A DNA stretch of 64,000 bases, taken from assembly GCA_023053685.1 (NCBI GenBank), contig JALIGW010000016.1, forward strand, positions 4,267,501-4,331,500. The letters run 5' to 3'. Numbering within the stretch: the stretch's first letter is position 1; each line of letters begins with the position of its first letter. A model generated the notes under the pieces. It searched no databases, had not been told where the DNA came from, and worked only from the letters and a program-made list of their open reading frames with translations. Positions 26,401 through 34,272 of the stretch are shown piece by piece. The translations under genes and the position numbers were made by a program. The stretch is from Diadophis punctatus similis (lineage: Eukaryota; Chordata; Lepidosauria; Squamata; Dipsadidae).

Positions 26401-29400
26401 CTTGTGATATGGTATAGGTTCTGGGATTCCTAATTTCCTTATAGTCATTTTACAGCTTGACATGGTCAAGACAATCAAGGGCCTTTCTAAAGTTACTAAA
26501 GTAGAAAGTGGTTTCATTTTTATATTGTTTGGCCTTCTCAATTACCCAGCTTGTATCAGCAACAGCATCTCTCATTTCTTACATTTTCTAAAGCCAGTTT
26601 GAATATCTGTCCTCTCTCTTTACATGAAGGGCTCTCTTGGATGATCCTAAGCATTATTTTAATAGCATATGAAATTTAGGATAAGGATGCACACCAGTGA
26701 TGGGATTCAATTTTTTTTTACTACCGGTTCTGTGTACATGGCTTGGTGGGCGTGGTGTGGTGTGGCTTGATGGGAATGGCTTGGTGGGCGTGGCAGGGGA
26801 AGGATACTATAAAATCTCCATTCCCTCCCCACTCCAGGGGAAGGTTACTGCAAAATCCCCATTTCCTCCCGATCACCTGGGACTCCGGAGGCAGAGAATA
26901 GATGGGGGCGGGGCCAGTCAGAGGTGGTATTTACCGGTTCTACGAACTACTCAAAATTTCCGCTACCAGTTCTCCAGAACTGGTCAGAACCTGCTGAAAC
27001 CCACCTCTGATGCACACTCCGTTAAACCTCCTTTCTTCAGGGCTGTTGTGTAACCCCTATCCAATTGTGTCATTCTTTGCTGGGTCAGGTGTTGATATTA
27101 ATGATGTTGGTATCGGTATTCCTGAGAAGCATGAGCAAGGAAAAACCTGTGAGTGCCTCCCAAATCATAAGTATCTTTGCTTTCTAAACTAAATATAGAA
27201 AATGTGCATATAGTAAATGCACCATGCTTGCTTGTGTCTCTTGTATCTGAAGCATCAAAATGCATGGATTGAAGACTTGCATAGTTTATTATTTCTTTTA
27301 TTAAATTTATATGCCACCCACTTCATTGCCGGGTGATTATGTGAAGACTTACGTAGTTTTTATATAGCGTAATTATATCTGTAATTGTTTCTATATTTTT
27401 ACTGTTTGTAAGCCTTCCATAGTCATCTGATCAGTAAGAAGGGTGGTATATAAATTTAATAAATTAATTAATTTCAGTGATTAGGAAATCTCTTCACTTT
27501 GCATGCAATGTTTGAGGATATGTGTCTTGTAGTCTTTATCTATTTCCTGTTGATGCCGTTACTCACTTGAACTTAAACAAACTTTTTTAAAAAGCCCTGC
27601 ATGGATTAAAAATTAAGTACACCAGGGGCAATCTAGAAGCACATGAAATTGTTAAAGATTGTGTGTCTGTCCTTCTTCCTCATTTCATGCAAAGATCTTT
27701 ACTCTTGGCTGCTTTTCCTGTCATCTCAGAAGAGTGAGGATTGGTTCTGTGAAATCAGGGTCATGAAATTATGCTCTGTATATTACCAGAAGAGGCGTTT
27801 ACTTCCATATTACATCAAGAGCGCTGAGTGCATGATACAAGATAGTGTAACAATCTAAAGGTAAATAAGCAGTAAGCCAGAAAATTCCTAGTTCAATTTT
27901 CTCATGACAGAGTGGGCTAAGCTATTATCCCTCTGATCTCCCCATCTGTAACAGGGGTACATATTAAAAAAAAAGGGAGTGCGTGGGAATATCAGGATCA
28001 TTTTTAAAAAATGCATGCAAAGTATTCTGAATGCCCCCAGGTAGTAAATATCATGAGGAAAGATCTTACTGGATGGGAATGGGTTTAAGGTCCCTTTGAT
28101 CTCCATGGAATCTAGGCAGGCCTAAGTGTTTGCATTTAGATTTGAGGAGGCTTAAATCCAAGCGTGCGTGTGTATCTATTGTACAAAGTTGGTTATTTGC
28201 CACCTTTCTATACCAACGTGGCCAGATTTTGTTTATCCCCTTAGTTATCAGTGAAGACATCTTAGCATACCCTTTGCTTGCTTAGTTGTTATTGCAAAAC
28301 ACACACACACACACACACCTTCATTTACAAAGTCCAATAGATTTGTATTTCTAACTTCTGAGTACCACGCCTGCTCCCGGTGTCCTTGGCATTCCTGGAG
28401 GTGCATTTGTTCTGAGTCATTTCCCACATGACTGGTAGCTTTGCTTCTCTCCCCCCCCACGAGCCCCCACCTTTTGCAGGTGTTTTGATGAATATTAAAA
28501 AAAACCAGTCTCTAATGTGTCTTAGATTTTGCTACTTGCTACTGTTGAATTTAGGATATACTGTAAGTCAACGATACGCTTTCCCCCAATCTATCCTCTA
28601 AAATTCATTTTAATTGTCTTTCCTTTCTTTTCCTTTCTTTTTGTCCTCTTGCTCTGAAAAACACAAAAAGGCCCCAGCTTTCTACTTTGATACAATCACC
28701 ACTGCAAAAAAACCTTTCTGAATTCAAATTTAATGCGCAACGCACACTACGTTCTGTCTTAAACCTACAAAAGTTTTTTCCTGCAAGTAAGAAAACTCCC
28801 TATCCCTATTAGATAGTGGCATTGATGTAGTTGAAGACTGGACCAAAAATATTTCATTGTGTCAGTGGATCCTGGAAGCATTTTGATCTGTTGTGTAGTA
28901 GTGTAGTAGAGCTTTAAACTCAGCTTTGGTTGGAAGGCAGCAAGCAGTATATTTAGGAATAACATTGTGCTTTTTTTTCATAATATGCTGATGGAGGGAG
29001 GGTGTTACCATATTCCCTTTTTGGTCATGCTAAAATGTTGGCAAAGTGCTTTCTACTGTCTTATAGGTAGACGAAAACTACTATATGTTCTGAGATCACC
29101 TATTTAGGCAGTCACAGATAACATATGTACTATTTGTTCTAGTGAATTGTGTAGTGAAGTTTGTGGTTCATAAATCATTTAGGTTCACAATTAAGATCTT
29201 GATGGCCTAGGCCCGTGATGGCGAACCTATGGCACGGGTGCCACAAGTGGCACGCGGAGCCATATCGGTGGGCACGCGAGCTCAGGTCCGGCGTGCATGT
29301 GTGCACCAGCCGGCTGATTTTCGGGCCTTCTGGGCCCACTGGGAGTCGGGAAACAGGCTGTTTCCAGCCTCCAGAGGGGGTGGGGAAGGCCGTTTTCGCC

Positions 29401-31033
29401 CTCCCCAGGCTCCTAGAAAGGCTCTGGAGCCTGGGGAGAGCGAAAAATGGGCGTGCCATTGCATGCTGGGAGCAGGGGGGTCATGCGTGCATGTGCGGGG
29501 ATGCATGGAATTATGAGGGCACGCACACACATGATCCCCCGCATTCCCCCCCCTTTTGGCACGCAAACCAAAAAAGGTTCGCCATCACTGGCCTAGGCAT
29601 TCTAGTTATGTGTTGTATAATTGTTCTGAAGTAAGCTTCACTGGATTAATGGCACTGAGTCTTACAAAGATGCACATAGAGGCTGCATTTACACCTTCAG
29701 TATCCTGGGTTATATCTAGCAATGCTTAATTAGGGATAGTCATAGCACAGTGCTAAAATGCAGGCTTTGTATGGAGAAACTCAGGTTCTGAGTTCCTGTC
29801 TGTAATTTTGGAGTATCATAAGATGAAGTTATCATACATCATCTAACATTTACAGGAGTGCTGAGTTTCTAGTAGTCTGTTCCTTAGCATAGAGACCATT
29901 TGATTAAAGCCCTATTTCCCCAGCATGCTGCTGGGAATTCTGGGAGTTGAAGTTCACGCATCTTAAAGCTACCAGGGTTGAGAAACATTGCCTTAAGGCT
30001 GGCCAGATTGAGAAGTAGAGATACTTTACACATAATAGACAAAATTCTGATTCTAATGTTGCAACAAAATGGATATATTTGTTTCCCATAAGAAAACAAG
30101 ATGGTCTTCTCCTTCCTTCTAAAAATTGATCTTTCTGCTTAGATTCTCTGGAATTTATTACAAGTCTACCCTCTTTCTGCAAATCTCCACTAAAAAGAGG
30201 ATAGGAGGGAGAGCTTTGCTTTTCTAATCCAATCTCTTCTGTATGTTTACTCAGAGTAAATCCTGTTGTACTCTATAGGTAAATTTGCATAGGAGTGTTG
30301 TGTGGATAAACCAGTGGTGAAATCCAATTTTTTTAAACTACCGGTTCTGTGGGCGTGGCTTGGTGGGTGTGGCTTGGTGGGCGTGGCATGGAAAGGATAC
30401 TGCAAAATCTCCATTCCCTCCCCACTCCTGGGGGGAGGATATTGCAAAATCTCTATTCCCACCCCACTCTGGGGCTAGCCAGAGGTGGTATTTGCCAGTT
30501 CTCCAAACTACTCAAAATTTCCACTACCAGTTCTCCAGAACCTGTCAGAACCTGCTGGATTTCACCCCTGGGATAAACTCCTCATTTTGCCCAGACTCGC
30601 AGACTTGAGTACAATCCATCCAAAGCCGTTTTAGCCAAGCTGACCCTGAATCTCTGTCCTGAGAGTTGGTGCCATCTCACTGACCTGGTCTGGATGGCAA
30701 GTAATAAGGATGGGTCTAGTCTAGTTAATCCTTGGCCGGGAGGCCTTCAGGAATTCTAGGTTGTAAACTAGACTGTGAAGTTGAAAATATCTAGCTCACT
30801 ATGATTGACACCAACTCTGTCTTCCTCCCTAGGTGAAAATCTGGTTTCAAAATAGGCGGGCAAAAGAAAGGAAAATCAACAAGAAAAAGTTACAACTATC
30901 TCAGCCTGGGGGAGCGCACAGTGGATCTGAACCCCTGAGTCCTGTCTCCTCCATGCAGGGAGGGACACCTGGGTCTGGTCCCAGTGGAGGTGTGTTGGGT
31001 GCTACTGGCTTGACCCCAACTGTTGCACAGTGA
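6318..31033 (+). CDS. CDX2: Caudal-type homeobox transcription factor CDX2 (three coding exons)
   Basis: Nuclear homeodomain transcription factor that binds TTTAT-type sites and directs posterior axial patterning and intestinal identity. The coding sequence joins 6318-6816, 19241-19386 and 30833-31033 (846 bases, 281 residues). It begins [10 protein letters not shown], has AQSPG and WPAAYGAPL in the activation region, CDWMRKP as hexapeptide at about 156-162, and a homeodomain at 172-231 with [11 protein letters not shown]. The C-terminal EPLSPVSS is diagnostic for CDX2 rather than CDX1 or CDX4. Splice sites are canonical (GTAAGG; CCCAG; GTAAGA; CCTAG). It is shorter than human CDX2 (313 residues) because Ala/His runs and the Gln/Pro run after the homeodomain are reduced. 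The 24.7-kb span is inflated by transposons in both introns. Confidence 0.97.
7111..7295. repeat. Two (CA)n arrays with a duplicated 26-bp flank
   Basis: A 26-bp segment starting CCGGCTTCGGG and ending CGCTTTAAA occurs at 7111-7136 and again at 7215-7240 with one mismatch. Each copy is followed by a CA array (to about 7214 and to about 7295, the second with CAGACA interruptions). Flank and microsatellite were therefore duplicated together, about 300 bp inside CDX2 intron 1. Confidence 0.93.
7296..8255. other. CDX2 intron 1, GC-moderate unique-looking DNA
   Basis: No exon or repeat landmark was recognised. This first intronic kilobase still has many CpGs and may carry regulatory sequence, but no specific element can be named. 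Confidence 0.4.
8256..8311. repeat. (CA)28 microsatellite
   Basis: Uninterrupted CA dinucleotides in intron 1 of CDX2. Confidence 0.96.
8312..8984. other. CDX2 intron 1, no coding feature
   Basis: Contains a TTTGTTTGTTTCTTTGTTTG stretch (about 8360-8382) that matches forkhead-type TGTTTGTTT words but may be a degenerate simple repeat, and a 12-G run near 8580. Nothing else recognised. Confidence 0.35.
8985..9120 (-). mobile_element. LINE 3' tip with long (TTTA)n tail and 19-bp hairpin
   Basis: About 83 bp of TTTA repeats are followed by TGCATTTGTATGCCGCCCA (9069-9087), a 14-base spacer, and its exact reverse complement (9102-9120). The left arm matches the 3' tip of the LINE inserted at 49304-49655. 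There the sequence continues GGACGGCTCACAAC, so the second arm here is atypical. Confidence 0.75.
9169..9645 (-). mobile_element. 5'-truncated L2-like LINE 3' end with (AAAT)n tail
   Basis: Read on the minus strand, a decayed C-terminal ORF2 segment is visible ([11 protein letters not shown], then [10 protein letters not shown]). A 3' UTR follows, ending GGCGGCATAGAAG and then about 86 bp of AAAT repeats (9169-9254 on the + strand). The ALWN-LPxxIR...FKxxLKTxLF pattern is typical of CR1/L2-group ORF2 C-termini. It is a dead fragment. Confidence 0.75.
9715..9835 (+). mobile_element. CR1 LINE 3' end fragment
   Basis: Contains the CR1 3' landmarks GTTGGACTAGATGACCT and AAGGTCCCTTCCAACT, followed by a short AATAA-rich tail. 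Confidence 0.85.
9836..10405. other. CDX2 intron 1, no feature recognised
   Basis: Unique-looking DNA without repeat landmarks or a supported exon. Confidence 0.45.
10406..10533. mobile_element. Palindromic hAT-type MITE (family A)
   Basis: Starts CAGGGGTCTCCAACCTTGG and ends with the complement CCAAGGTTGGAGACCCCTG. The arms carry ACTTCAACTCCCAGAATTCC around the loop CCAGCGCTGG. Flanks (CAGCTAGG / AGCTATAA) share AGCTA only, so the target duplication has decayed. Confidence 0.85.
10534..11107. other. CDX2 intron 1, no feature recognised
   Basis: No coding signal and no repeat landmark apart from an A/T homopolymer hairpin near 11053-11072. Confidence 0.45.
11108..11275 (-). mobile_element. 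L2-type LINE 3' end with (AGAAT)n tail
   Basis: The + strand reads AGAATAGAATAGAATAG, then AATTCTTTATTAGCCAAGTG and CACACAAGGAATTTGTC. This is the complement of the 3' UTR of the LINE at 25268-26412. It is strongly 5'-truncated. Confidence 0.85.
11331..11450. repeat. (AC)n-(AG)n compound microsatellite
   Basis: Interrupted then perfect AC repeats to about 11407, followed by AG repeats to 11449. The arrays create spurious Thr-His and Arg-Glu frames. Confidence 0.96.
11451..12249. other. CDX2 intron 1, no feature recognised
   Basis: Open frames on both strands without homology to any family I know; no repeat landmark. Confidence 0.45.
12251..12650 (-). mobile_element. CR1 LINE 3' end with (AATAG)n tail
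   Basis: About 19 AATAG units (12251-12343) are followed by GAGTTGGAAGGGACCTTGG and the complement of the CR1 3' region up to TGGAGAATAGCTTGACTCCC. The element is inserted in minus orientation and is 5'-truncated. The minus-strand frame matches the degraded CR1 ORF2 C-terminus ([14 protein letters not shown]). Confidence 0.9.
12651..13249. other. CDX2 intron 1, no feature recognised
   Basis: Unique-looking DNA. Frames of up to 145 codons overlap the neighbouring MITE and show no known domain. Confidence 0.45.
13250..13419. mobile_element. Palindromic hAT-type MITE (family A) with perfect 8-bp TSD
   Basis: The element spans 13258-13411 and carries long inverted arms (TTTAAGACTTGTGGACTTCA and complement) with a loop containing CATAGCTGGCATAGCATAACATAG. 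Perfect GACTAGAC duplications lie at 13250-13257 and 13412-13419. Confidence 0.9.
13432..13621. mobile_element. Palindromic hAT-type MITE (family A) with duplicated right terminus
   Basis: Element 13440-13593, only 20 bp from the previous copy's right TSD. It is preceded by CTCTAACT (13432-13439) and followed by CTCTAAGT, then by a second copy of its terminal TTTGGGGACCCCT and a perfect CTCTAACT. The right end and part of the target duplication were thus duplicated in tandem after insertion. Confidence 0.88.
14145..14274. mobile_element. Palindromic hAT-type MITE (family A), right end truncated
   Basis: Begins CAGAGGTCTTCAAACTTGG and closes with CCAAGTTTGGGGAC, where homology stops before the terminal CCCTG. 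It is the third family-A copy within 1.02 kb of intron 1. Confidence 0.85.
14275..16539. other. CDX2 intron 1, largely AT-rich with no exon
   Basis: Holds a short (AC)n at about 14990-15010 and no recognised transposon. The stretch 15050-16130 is AT-rich and free of obvious repeats. No coding signal supported. Confidence 0.45.
16540..17110. promoter_or_regulatory. CpG/GC-rich block inside CDX2 intron 1
   Basis: Between AT-rich flanks the sequence turns abruptly GC- and CpG-rich (GGGGCGCGCTCC, GCTCGGCCGCCGG, CGGGGCGCCCGCTCGGCTCGG). It includes CTTTATTGGCC near 16847, which combines a CDX-like TTTATTG word with an inverted CCAAT box. It lies about 2.1 kb upstream of exon 2. It could be an internal promoter, an enhancer or an antisense start. 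No supported ORF or splice pattern accompanies it. Confidence 0.4.
17155..17432 (-). repeat. Second copy of the window-start interspersed repeat
   Basis: The minus strand matches positions 120-330 across CCCCATTCCTAAGAGGTC and GGGCGTGCATAAGC to the 3' region. It lacks the TGAA tail. Family unassigned. Confidence 0.6.
17433..19240. other. CDX2 intron 1, terminal 1.8 kb, no repeat recognised
   Basis: AT-rich and unusually free of recognisable transposons compared with the rest of the locus. Such repeat-poor intronic DNA is where conserved enhancers could sit, but no named element can be assigned by eye. Confidence 0.4.
19241..19386 (+). CDS. CDX2: CDX2 coding exon 2 (homeodomain residues 1-44)
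   Basis: A 146-bp exon between TTTTTCCCAG and GTAAGA. Two bases complete the split valine codon; 48 codons follow, from [11 protein letters not shown] to GLSERQ. It encodes the homeodomain N-terminal arm and helices 1 and 2, including [20 protein letters not shown]. It ends after homeodomain residue 44, the intron position shared by vertebrate Cdx genes. Confidence 0.98.
19387..20050. other. CDX2 intron 2, AT-rich start
   Basis: From about 19470 a T-rich/A-rich junction (TTTTTTATTTATTATACAAT) may be the 3' tip of a minus-strand retroposon. No family landmark was recognised. Confidence 0.35.
20043..20535. mobile_element. hAT-type non-autonomous element (family D)
   Basis: Element 20051-20527 starts CAGGTGTCAGCAACCTGCGG and ends GGTTGCAGACTCCTG. 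Internal palindromic CTCCGGAGCCGCATGCGGCTC and a GA-rich block (20220-20310) are present. Flanks CCCTAAAT / CCCTAGGC share CCCTA. A reverse-oriented relative lies at 21747-22137. Confidence 0.75.
20536..21738. other. CDX2 intron 2, no feature recognised
   Basis: No supported exon and no clear repeat. Confidence 0.45.
21739..22145. mobile_element. hAT-type non-autonomous element (family D), reverse orientation
   Basis: Element 21747-22137 is related in reverse complement to 20051-20527 (ATGCGGCTCCGGAGCCGC near its right end; AACACTCAAAAAGCCATT near its left). Flanking ACCCAAGG / ACCTAAGG is a 7-of-8 target duplication. Confidence 0.8.
22146..23349. other. CDX2 intron 2, no gene; short (GGGT)n
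   Basis: A GGGT repeat occurs at about 22947-22968. Otherwise no recognised feature. Confidence 0.45.
23350..23655. mobile_element. hAT-type non-autonomous element (family E) with perfect TSD
   Basis: Element 23358-23647 starts CAGGGGTGTGAAACTC and ends AGATTGACACCCCTG. Perfect CCATAGAG duplications flank it. Frames of up to 189 codons that cross it on both strands are fortuitous. Confidence 0.85.
23688..24104. mobile_element. hAT-type non-autonomous element (family B) with perfect TSD
   Basis: Element 23696-24096 starts CAGGGGTGGGTTCC and ends GGAACCCACCCCTG, with perfect GTTTGTAG duplications. Internally it has three imperfect copies of a GTGGGAGTGGCTTGATGGTCATGTGACTGG-type unit (about 23760-23850). 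Confidence 0.85.
24105..24457. other. CDX2 intron 2, no feature recognised
   Basis: No repeat landmark or coding signal seen. Confidence 0.4.
24458..24834. mobile_element. TA-flanked non-autonomous DNA transposon (family TA1)
   Basis: Starts TA|CAGATAGTCCTCGATC and ends near AGTCGAAGACTTGAG|TA. The interior matches the copies at 36610 and 52674 (TTTTGCAACCTTCTGACAAGCAAAG; GAAGCCAGATTCACTTAACAACC). TA flanks suggest the Tc1/mariner superfamily. No transposase. Confidence 0.7.
24918..25265. mobile_element. TA-flanked non-autonomous DNA transposon (family TA2)
   Basis: Termini CCGTATTTTTCGGAGTATAA and its near complement TTATACTCCGAAAAATATAGG are bordered by TA on each side. A larger copy with the same termini lies at 59330-60312. 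The ends are related over about 45 bp (GACTGAAAATTTGGGTGCGTC). Confidence 0.75.
25268..26412 (-). pseudogene. L2-type non-LTR retrotransposon, 3' half of ORF2 with tail
   Basis: The minus strand encodes 271 continuous residues from 26375 to 25560 that match the reverse transcriptase C-terminal half of L2/Rex-group (Jockey superfamily) LINEs. Visible are [21 protein letters not shown], the catalytic [15 protein letters not shown], the thumb-like FKFLGSIIS and the C-terminal [12 protein letters not shown]. The 3' UTR follows, ending ATTGGCCAAT-related GGCCAATAAAGAATTC and an AGAAT-like tail (25268-25285). It lacks the endonuclease and the RT N-terminal part, so it is a dead 5'-truncated copy. 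The intact frame suggests modest age. Confidence 0.88.
26413..26655 (-). pseudogene. BovB/RTE-type LINE reverse-transcriptase fragment
   Basis: The minus strand, with interruptions, reads QTGFRKCKK, then [30 protein letters not shown]. This aligns with the RTE/BovB reverse-transcriptase segment QAGFRKG...IEKAREFQ...KAFDCVDHNKLW. It directly abuts the L2 fragment in the same orientation. The fragment carries stops and is non-functional. Confidence 0.7.
26687..27017. mobile_element. hAT-type non-autonomous element (family B) with two 41-bp units
   Basis: Element 26695-27009 starts CAGTGATGGGATTCAA and ends CTGAAACCCACCTCTG, with perfect ATGCACAC duplications. It contains ACTACCGGTTCTG and two copies of the AAGGATACTATAAAATCTCC-type 41-bp unit that is greatly expanded at 45752-47025. 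Confidence 0.88.
27018..29204. other. CDX2 intron 2, no gene; small LINE-tail fragments
   Basis: Weak TTTATTAAATTTATATGCCACCC (about 27293) and GGTGGTATATAAATTTAATAAAT (about 27444) resemble LINE 3' tips. A short (AC)n lies at about 28298-28318. No exon supported. Confidence 0.4.
29205..29598. mobile_element. hAT-type non-autonomous element (family C) with perfect TSD
   Basis: Element 29213-29590 starts CCGTGATGGCGAACCTATGG and ends AAAAGGTTCGCCATCACTG. Perfect GCCTAGGC duplications flank it. It shares ends with 34281 and 61452. GC-rich interior without a transposase. Confidence 0.88.
29925..29993. mobile_element. Family A MITE remnant (one arm)
   Basis: Contains GGGAATTCTGGGAGTTGAAG and ATCTTAAAGCTACCAGGGTTG; the other arm is lost. 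Confidence 0.7.
30304..30578. mobile_element. hAT-type non-autonomous element (family B) with two 41-bp units
   Basis: Element 30312-30570, perfect GGATAAAC duplications. Starts CAGTGGTGAAATCC and ends GGATTTCACCCCTG, only about 260 bp upstream of CDX2 exon 3. Contains two copies of the GGATACTGCAAAATCTCC unit. Confidence 0.9.
30833..31033 (+). CDS. CDX2: CDX2 coding exon 3 (recognition helix and C-terminus)
   Basis: Follows the acceptor CTTCCTCCCTAG. Encodes [19 protein letters not shown] (homeodomain helix 3, Gln50 and Asn51 present), then a 47-residue tail with SEPLSPVSS and a C-terminus ending TPTVAQ, close to the CDX2 ending NPTVTQ. The TGA stop is at 31031-31033. The long Gln/Pro run of mammalian CDX2 after the basic cluster is absent. 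Confidence 0.97.
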   Translation: MKIWFQNRRAKERKINKKKLQLSQPGGAHSGSEPLSPVSSMQGGTPGSGPSGGVLGATGLTPTVAQ

Positions 31034-32451
31034 CAGCCATCTAAAGAAAAGACTGAGTAGCTTTAGAGTTTCTGCATTCCATACAGAAGAGGAAGAGACC
31101 ACCGGCCATACACCAGCCAGCCCAGGAGGAAGAAAAACCACTAATCCAAGAGTGAAACCGATGAAGCAAGTGGTGACTCTCCATATCCTGCACTAGGATG
31201 GACTGCACTGAACAGCGTCACACTTTGGGATGTTCTGCCCATCTATACAAAATACTCTGTGGGCCAACCAATATACTCTGGGCCAACAGGGGAAGGAGGA
31301 AGGCAGTTGATTTCCCTTAATTTGTTTCATTCTTGTCCCCGGATGCTGCCATAGATATCACATAACTGACATTTAACTCTGCAATGAAAAAACACCTTTT
31401 CTCAGGGAATTGGGCCTGCAATGCCTGCTTGTTATTCTTTTTGTTTTGTTTTGTTTTTTTAATTACCAATGTGTTGGGTTAATGATAAATGTTAACGGGG
31501 GGAAAAGAAGAAATTAAACCATATTTTACTTTGTTTTTCTGGTTATCCTAAACAAACTGAAACGGAGAACCATTCACCTCGCAACCGGCAGGAAAGCATA
31601 GGAGGAAGCTGCTGAGATGCTTTGAAACAAGTCATTGGATGGTAGATTATTGAAAACAAGCATATAAACAAGCGGTGATGATATTATGTCCTGATTCCTG
31701 CCTGCTGCCTGCCATCTCTTTATCTCTGATGTTAAAAACACACTGTGAACAAAAAAAAATATCTATTTTTATGAGGACTTTTTTTCCGCTAGAGAATATT
31801 TTTAGAATCAGATTGACAGTAAGATTCACACTGAGCCTTGCTTGTGATTGTGAGCATACTTTCATCCTTGTTATCCTGTCACTGTCGCTGACGTCCCCTT
31901 CTGACTCATTACTGCCTTGGGTTCCTTAACAAAATATAATGTCTGTATTTGGGAATTGGGGTAAATATTTTGAGGATATCATTTGGCTGTTGAAATACAT
32001 TTTCTGCCATCTCCTGAGATACAGGCAGCTCTTCCCAAAATGTTCCAATAGCTGTTCAAGCCTAGCCCTCTTACATCAATTTGCCTTCTCAAATATGGAA
32101 GAGGAAGAACAACATCTACCCATGTTGATTCAGTGATGGATGACACAGCAGAAGCTAGCTCTGTTACTGAACGATTAGCAGATTTTGTGACATATGGGCT
32201 TGAGCAAAGAAAGCCAATGTTTTGTGCTCAAGAAGGGGGAATCCTGGGGTTACTAGCAGGTCATTCTGGAACTGATTTAAGTTGCAAATGAGGAAACTAG
32301 ATTTCTTGAAGCTGGTGCTACTGGCTGCAGGTTATTAAAATCTAACATAATTAGAGAATCCTGACGGGGGTATAGCACCCTAATCCTTAATCCGAGTTTG
32401 GAATAGAACTATGTTCATTCTGATAAGAAAAACATCATTTATAACAATAAA
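31034..32451 (+). other. CDX2: Probable CDX2 3' UTR with two candidate poly(A) signals
   Basis: Repeat-free sequence follows the stop codon. ATTAAA at 31513-31518 would give a 3' UTR of about 0.5 kb, and AATAAA at 32446-32451 one of about 1.4 kb. Either could be used; transcript evidence is needed for the end. Confidence 0.5.
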
Positions 32452-33275
32452 GGCAATTTTTGATCATTCTGCAGGGCTTCAAGAGGGAGACCCAAGAAAA
32501 TTTGCAGCCTAACTTTTAATGCCAGTTTCTGCAAAAGTCTGTCCAATTTGGAACGGGCAGGACCGAACTCAAAAAGCTATAATCCATGGCATGTGAATTT
32601 GTATCCATGGGCACACCCATGCTGGCGAACTGGCATCTGCCAATGATATTGATTTCTCTTTCCTCCATTCATCCCCGCATCTGCTGACTAGAATCTTTGG
32701 GGGGTCATTTGGGAGCTGAGAGGTCAAAGAAAGTGCAGCAGGGTCCACTCGCCTTGATCGTCATCCATTTACTTGAAAATAGATTTCCTTAAAAAAAAAA
32801 AAGGAAACTGAGCCATGTAAATTAATAATAAACAAAACAATTTATGCATTGAATACATATGCAAGCACCCTTACCTTAGCGCTAAAATGATGTGCTCTTT
32901 TTAAATTTTACATGTTTAAGCTGACTTTCAAACAAAACGTAGAATTCATGCTGTGAAAAGCACGAACAATCCAGGAAAACTTCTTTGAGCTCAAGCCAAC
33001 TTTATGGAAATGAAGCCATGCCCTTTTTGCTCGGACCCATTCATTTCAATGGGATGTAAGTAGAGCCCTATGGAACTAAAGTCCTGGATTCCATCCAACT
33101 CAGGATTTCACATGAAGCCTCAGATGGGCACAGCTGAGAACCACAGAACTACACGTACTCTGTATTGCTTGGTTTACTTAATTTGATTGTGTTTATGAAC
33201 AGATAGATAAACAGACAGATCTACTAATAGCAACATGTCCCTCCTATGGTCAAAGCATTATGGAATCTGTCATAC
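32452..33275. other. Downstream of CDX2, no feature recognised
   Basis: No repeat landmark or coding signal; AT-rich. Confidence 0.4.
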
Positions 33276-33885
33276 ATCCTGTGCTGAGGTGGGCTTCGCA
33301 TAATATTAACAACCGGTTCAGAGGTGGGTTCCTCCCGGTTTGGACCAGATCACCCGAACCAGTAGCGACCCGCTGGTGGCGTCACTTTCGGTGTTGTTCT
33401 GTGCCCGCCGCCATCTTTTTTTTAATTTTGTGCGCATTTTTCCCCTTCCGCGGCTTGAAAAAGGGCCTTCCTGCCCGTGGGTGAATTCTGACCTTTATTT
33501 CTTCGCCCGAAGCACAGCTGATGAGCTCCTCAGTTGTGTTTCGGGCTAATTCCTGCTTCTGAGCATGCATGGAAGCCAAATCGCACGAGGGGATGCGTGC
33601 GCGCGCGAAACGTCATGATGCAAACCAGTGGCGAAGGTAAGTGGAACCCACTTCTGAACCAGTTCGCCCAGAATTGAAAATGTGAGCGCACGCTTGTGCA
33701 CATACGCGCTGCATCAAAAAACACTGCAATTCGCTCGTGCGCATCATCCATGCATGCATGCGGTGTCAAAAAACACGGCAATTTGCTCCCGCGCTACGTC
33801 CGCGCATACGTGCGGCGTCAAAAAACACAGCGATATAGGACGGGATTGCCCCCAAACCAGTCCAAATCCCACCTCTGATCCTGTG
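33276..33885. mobile_element. hAT-type element (family B) containing a nested hAT-type element
   Basis: Outer element 33284-33877 starts CTGAGGTGGGCTTCG, ends AAATCCCACCTCTG and has perfect ATCCTGTG duplications. It is interrupted at 33319-33656. The right part contains two copies of a GCATCAAAAAACAC / GCGTCAAAAAACAC-type unit with CpG-rich flanks. Confidence 0.82.
33311..33664. mobile_element. Nested hAT-type element (family B)
   Basis: Element 33319-33656 starts CAGAGGTGGGTTCC and ends GGAACCCACTTCTG. Flanks AACCGGTT / AACCAGTT are a 7-of-8 duplication of outer-element sequence, so it inserted second. Confidence 0.78.
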
Positions 33886-34272
33886 AGATGTTTTCAGGGA
33901 TTTCCATGAAAAATCACAAGTGCTTGGAATTTTTCCTTTCATCAAGTCTCTTAATATGGGCTACCAGACACATGTAGCCTCTGTGCCACCTGTGCAATTT
34001 CTGAGATATTGTTCATTAGCATTTAAATACTAGTCCCTTTTGAAAGTTTGACAGACTTTCAGAAAACAGCCTTAAGAACTGAGAAAGACTTGCCCATATT
34101 GGCAGGTAGTGATGGTCATTATCACCCCACGCACCTGGAGGACACCTAGCTGGAAATCTGCTTTAGAGAAAAGCGGATGGATCTTAGAAGGAAGGCTCCA
34201 TAGTGGAGGGGGGGGGAAGGAAATACTTTTTGAAACTTTATGAATGGTAGAAAGGAGGAAAATATAGTAAGA
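33886..34272. other. No feature recognised
   Basis: Short unique-looking stretch between two hAT-type elements. Confidence 0.4.

Noticed and set aside
26002..26433. 143-codon plus frame
   Set aside because: Antisense of the L2 reverse-transcriptase fragment.
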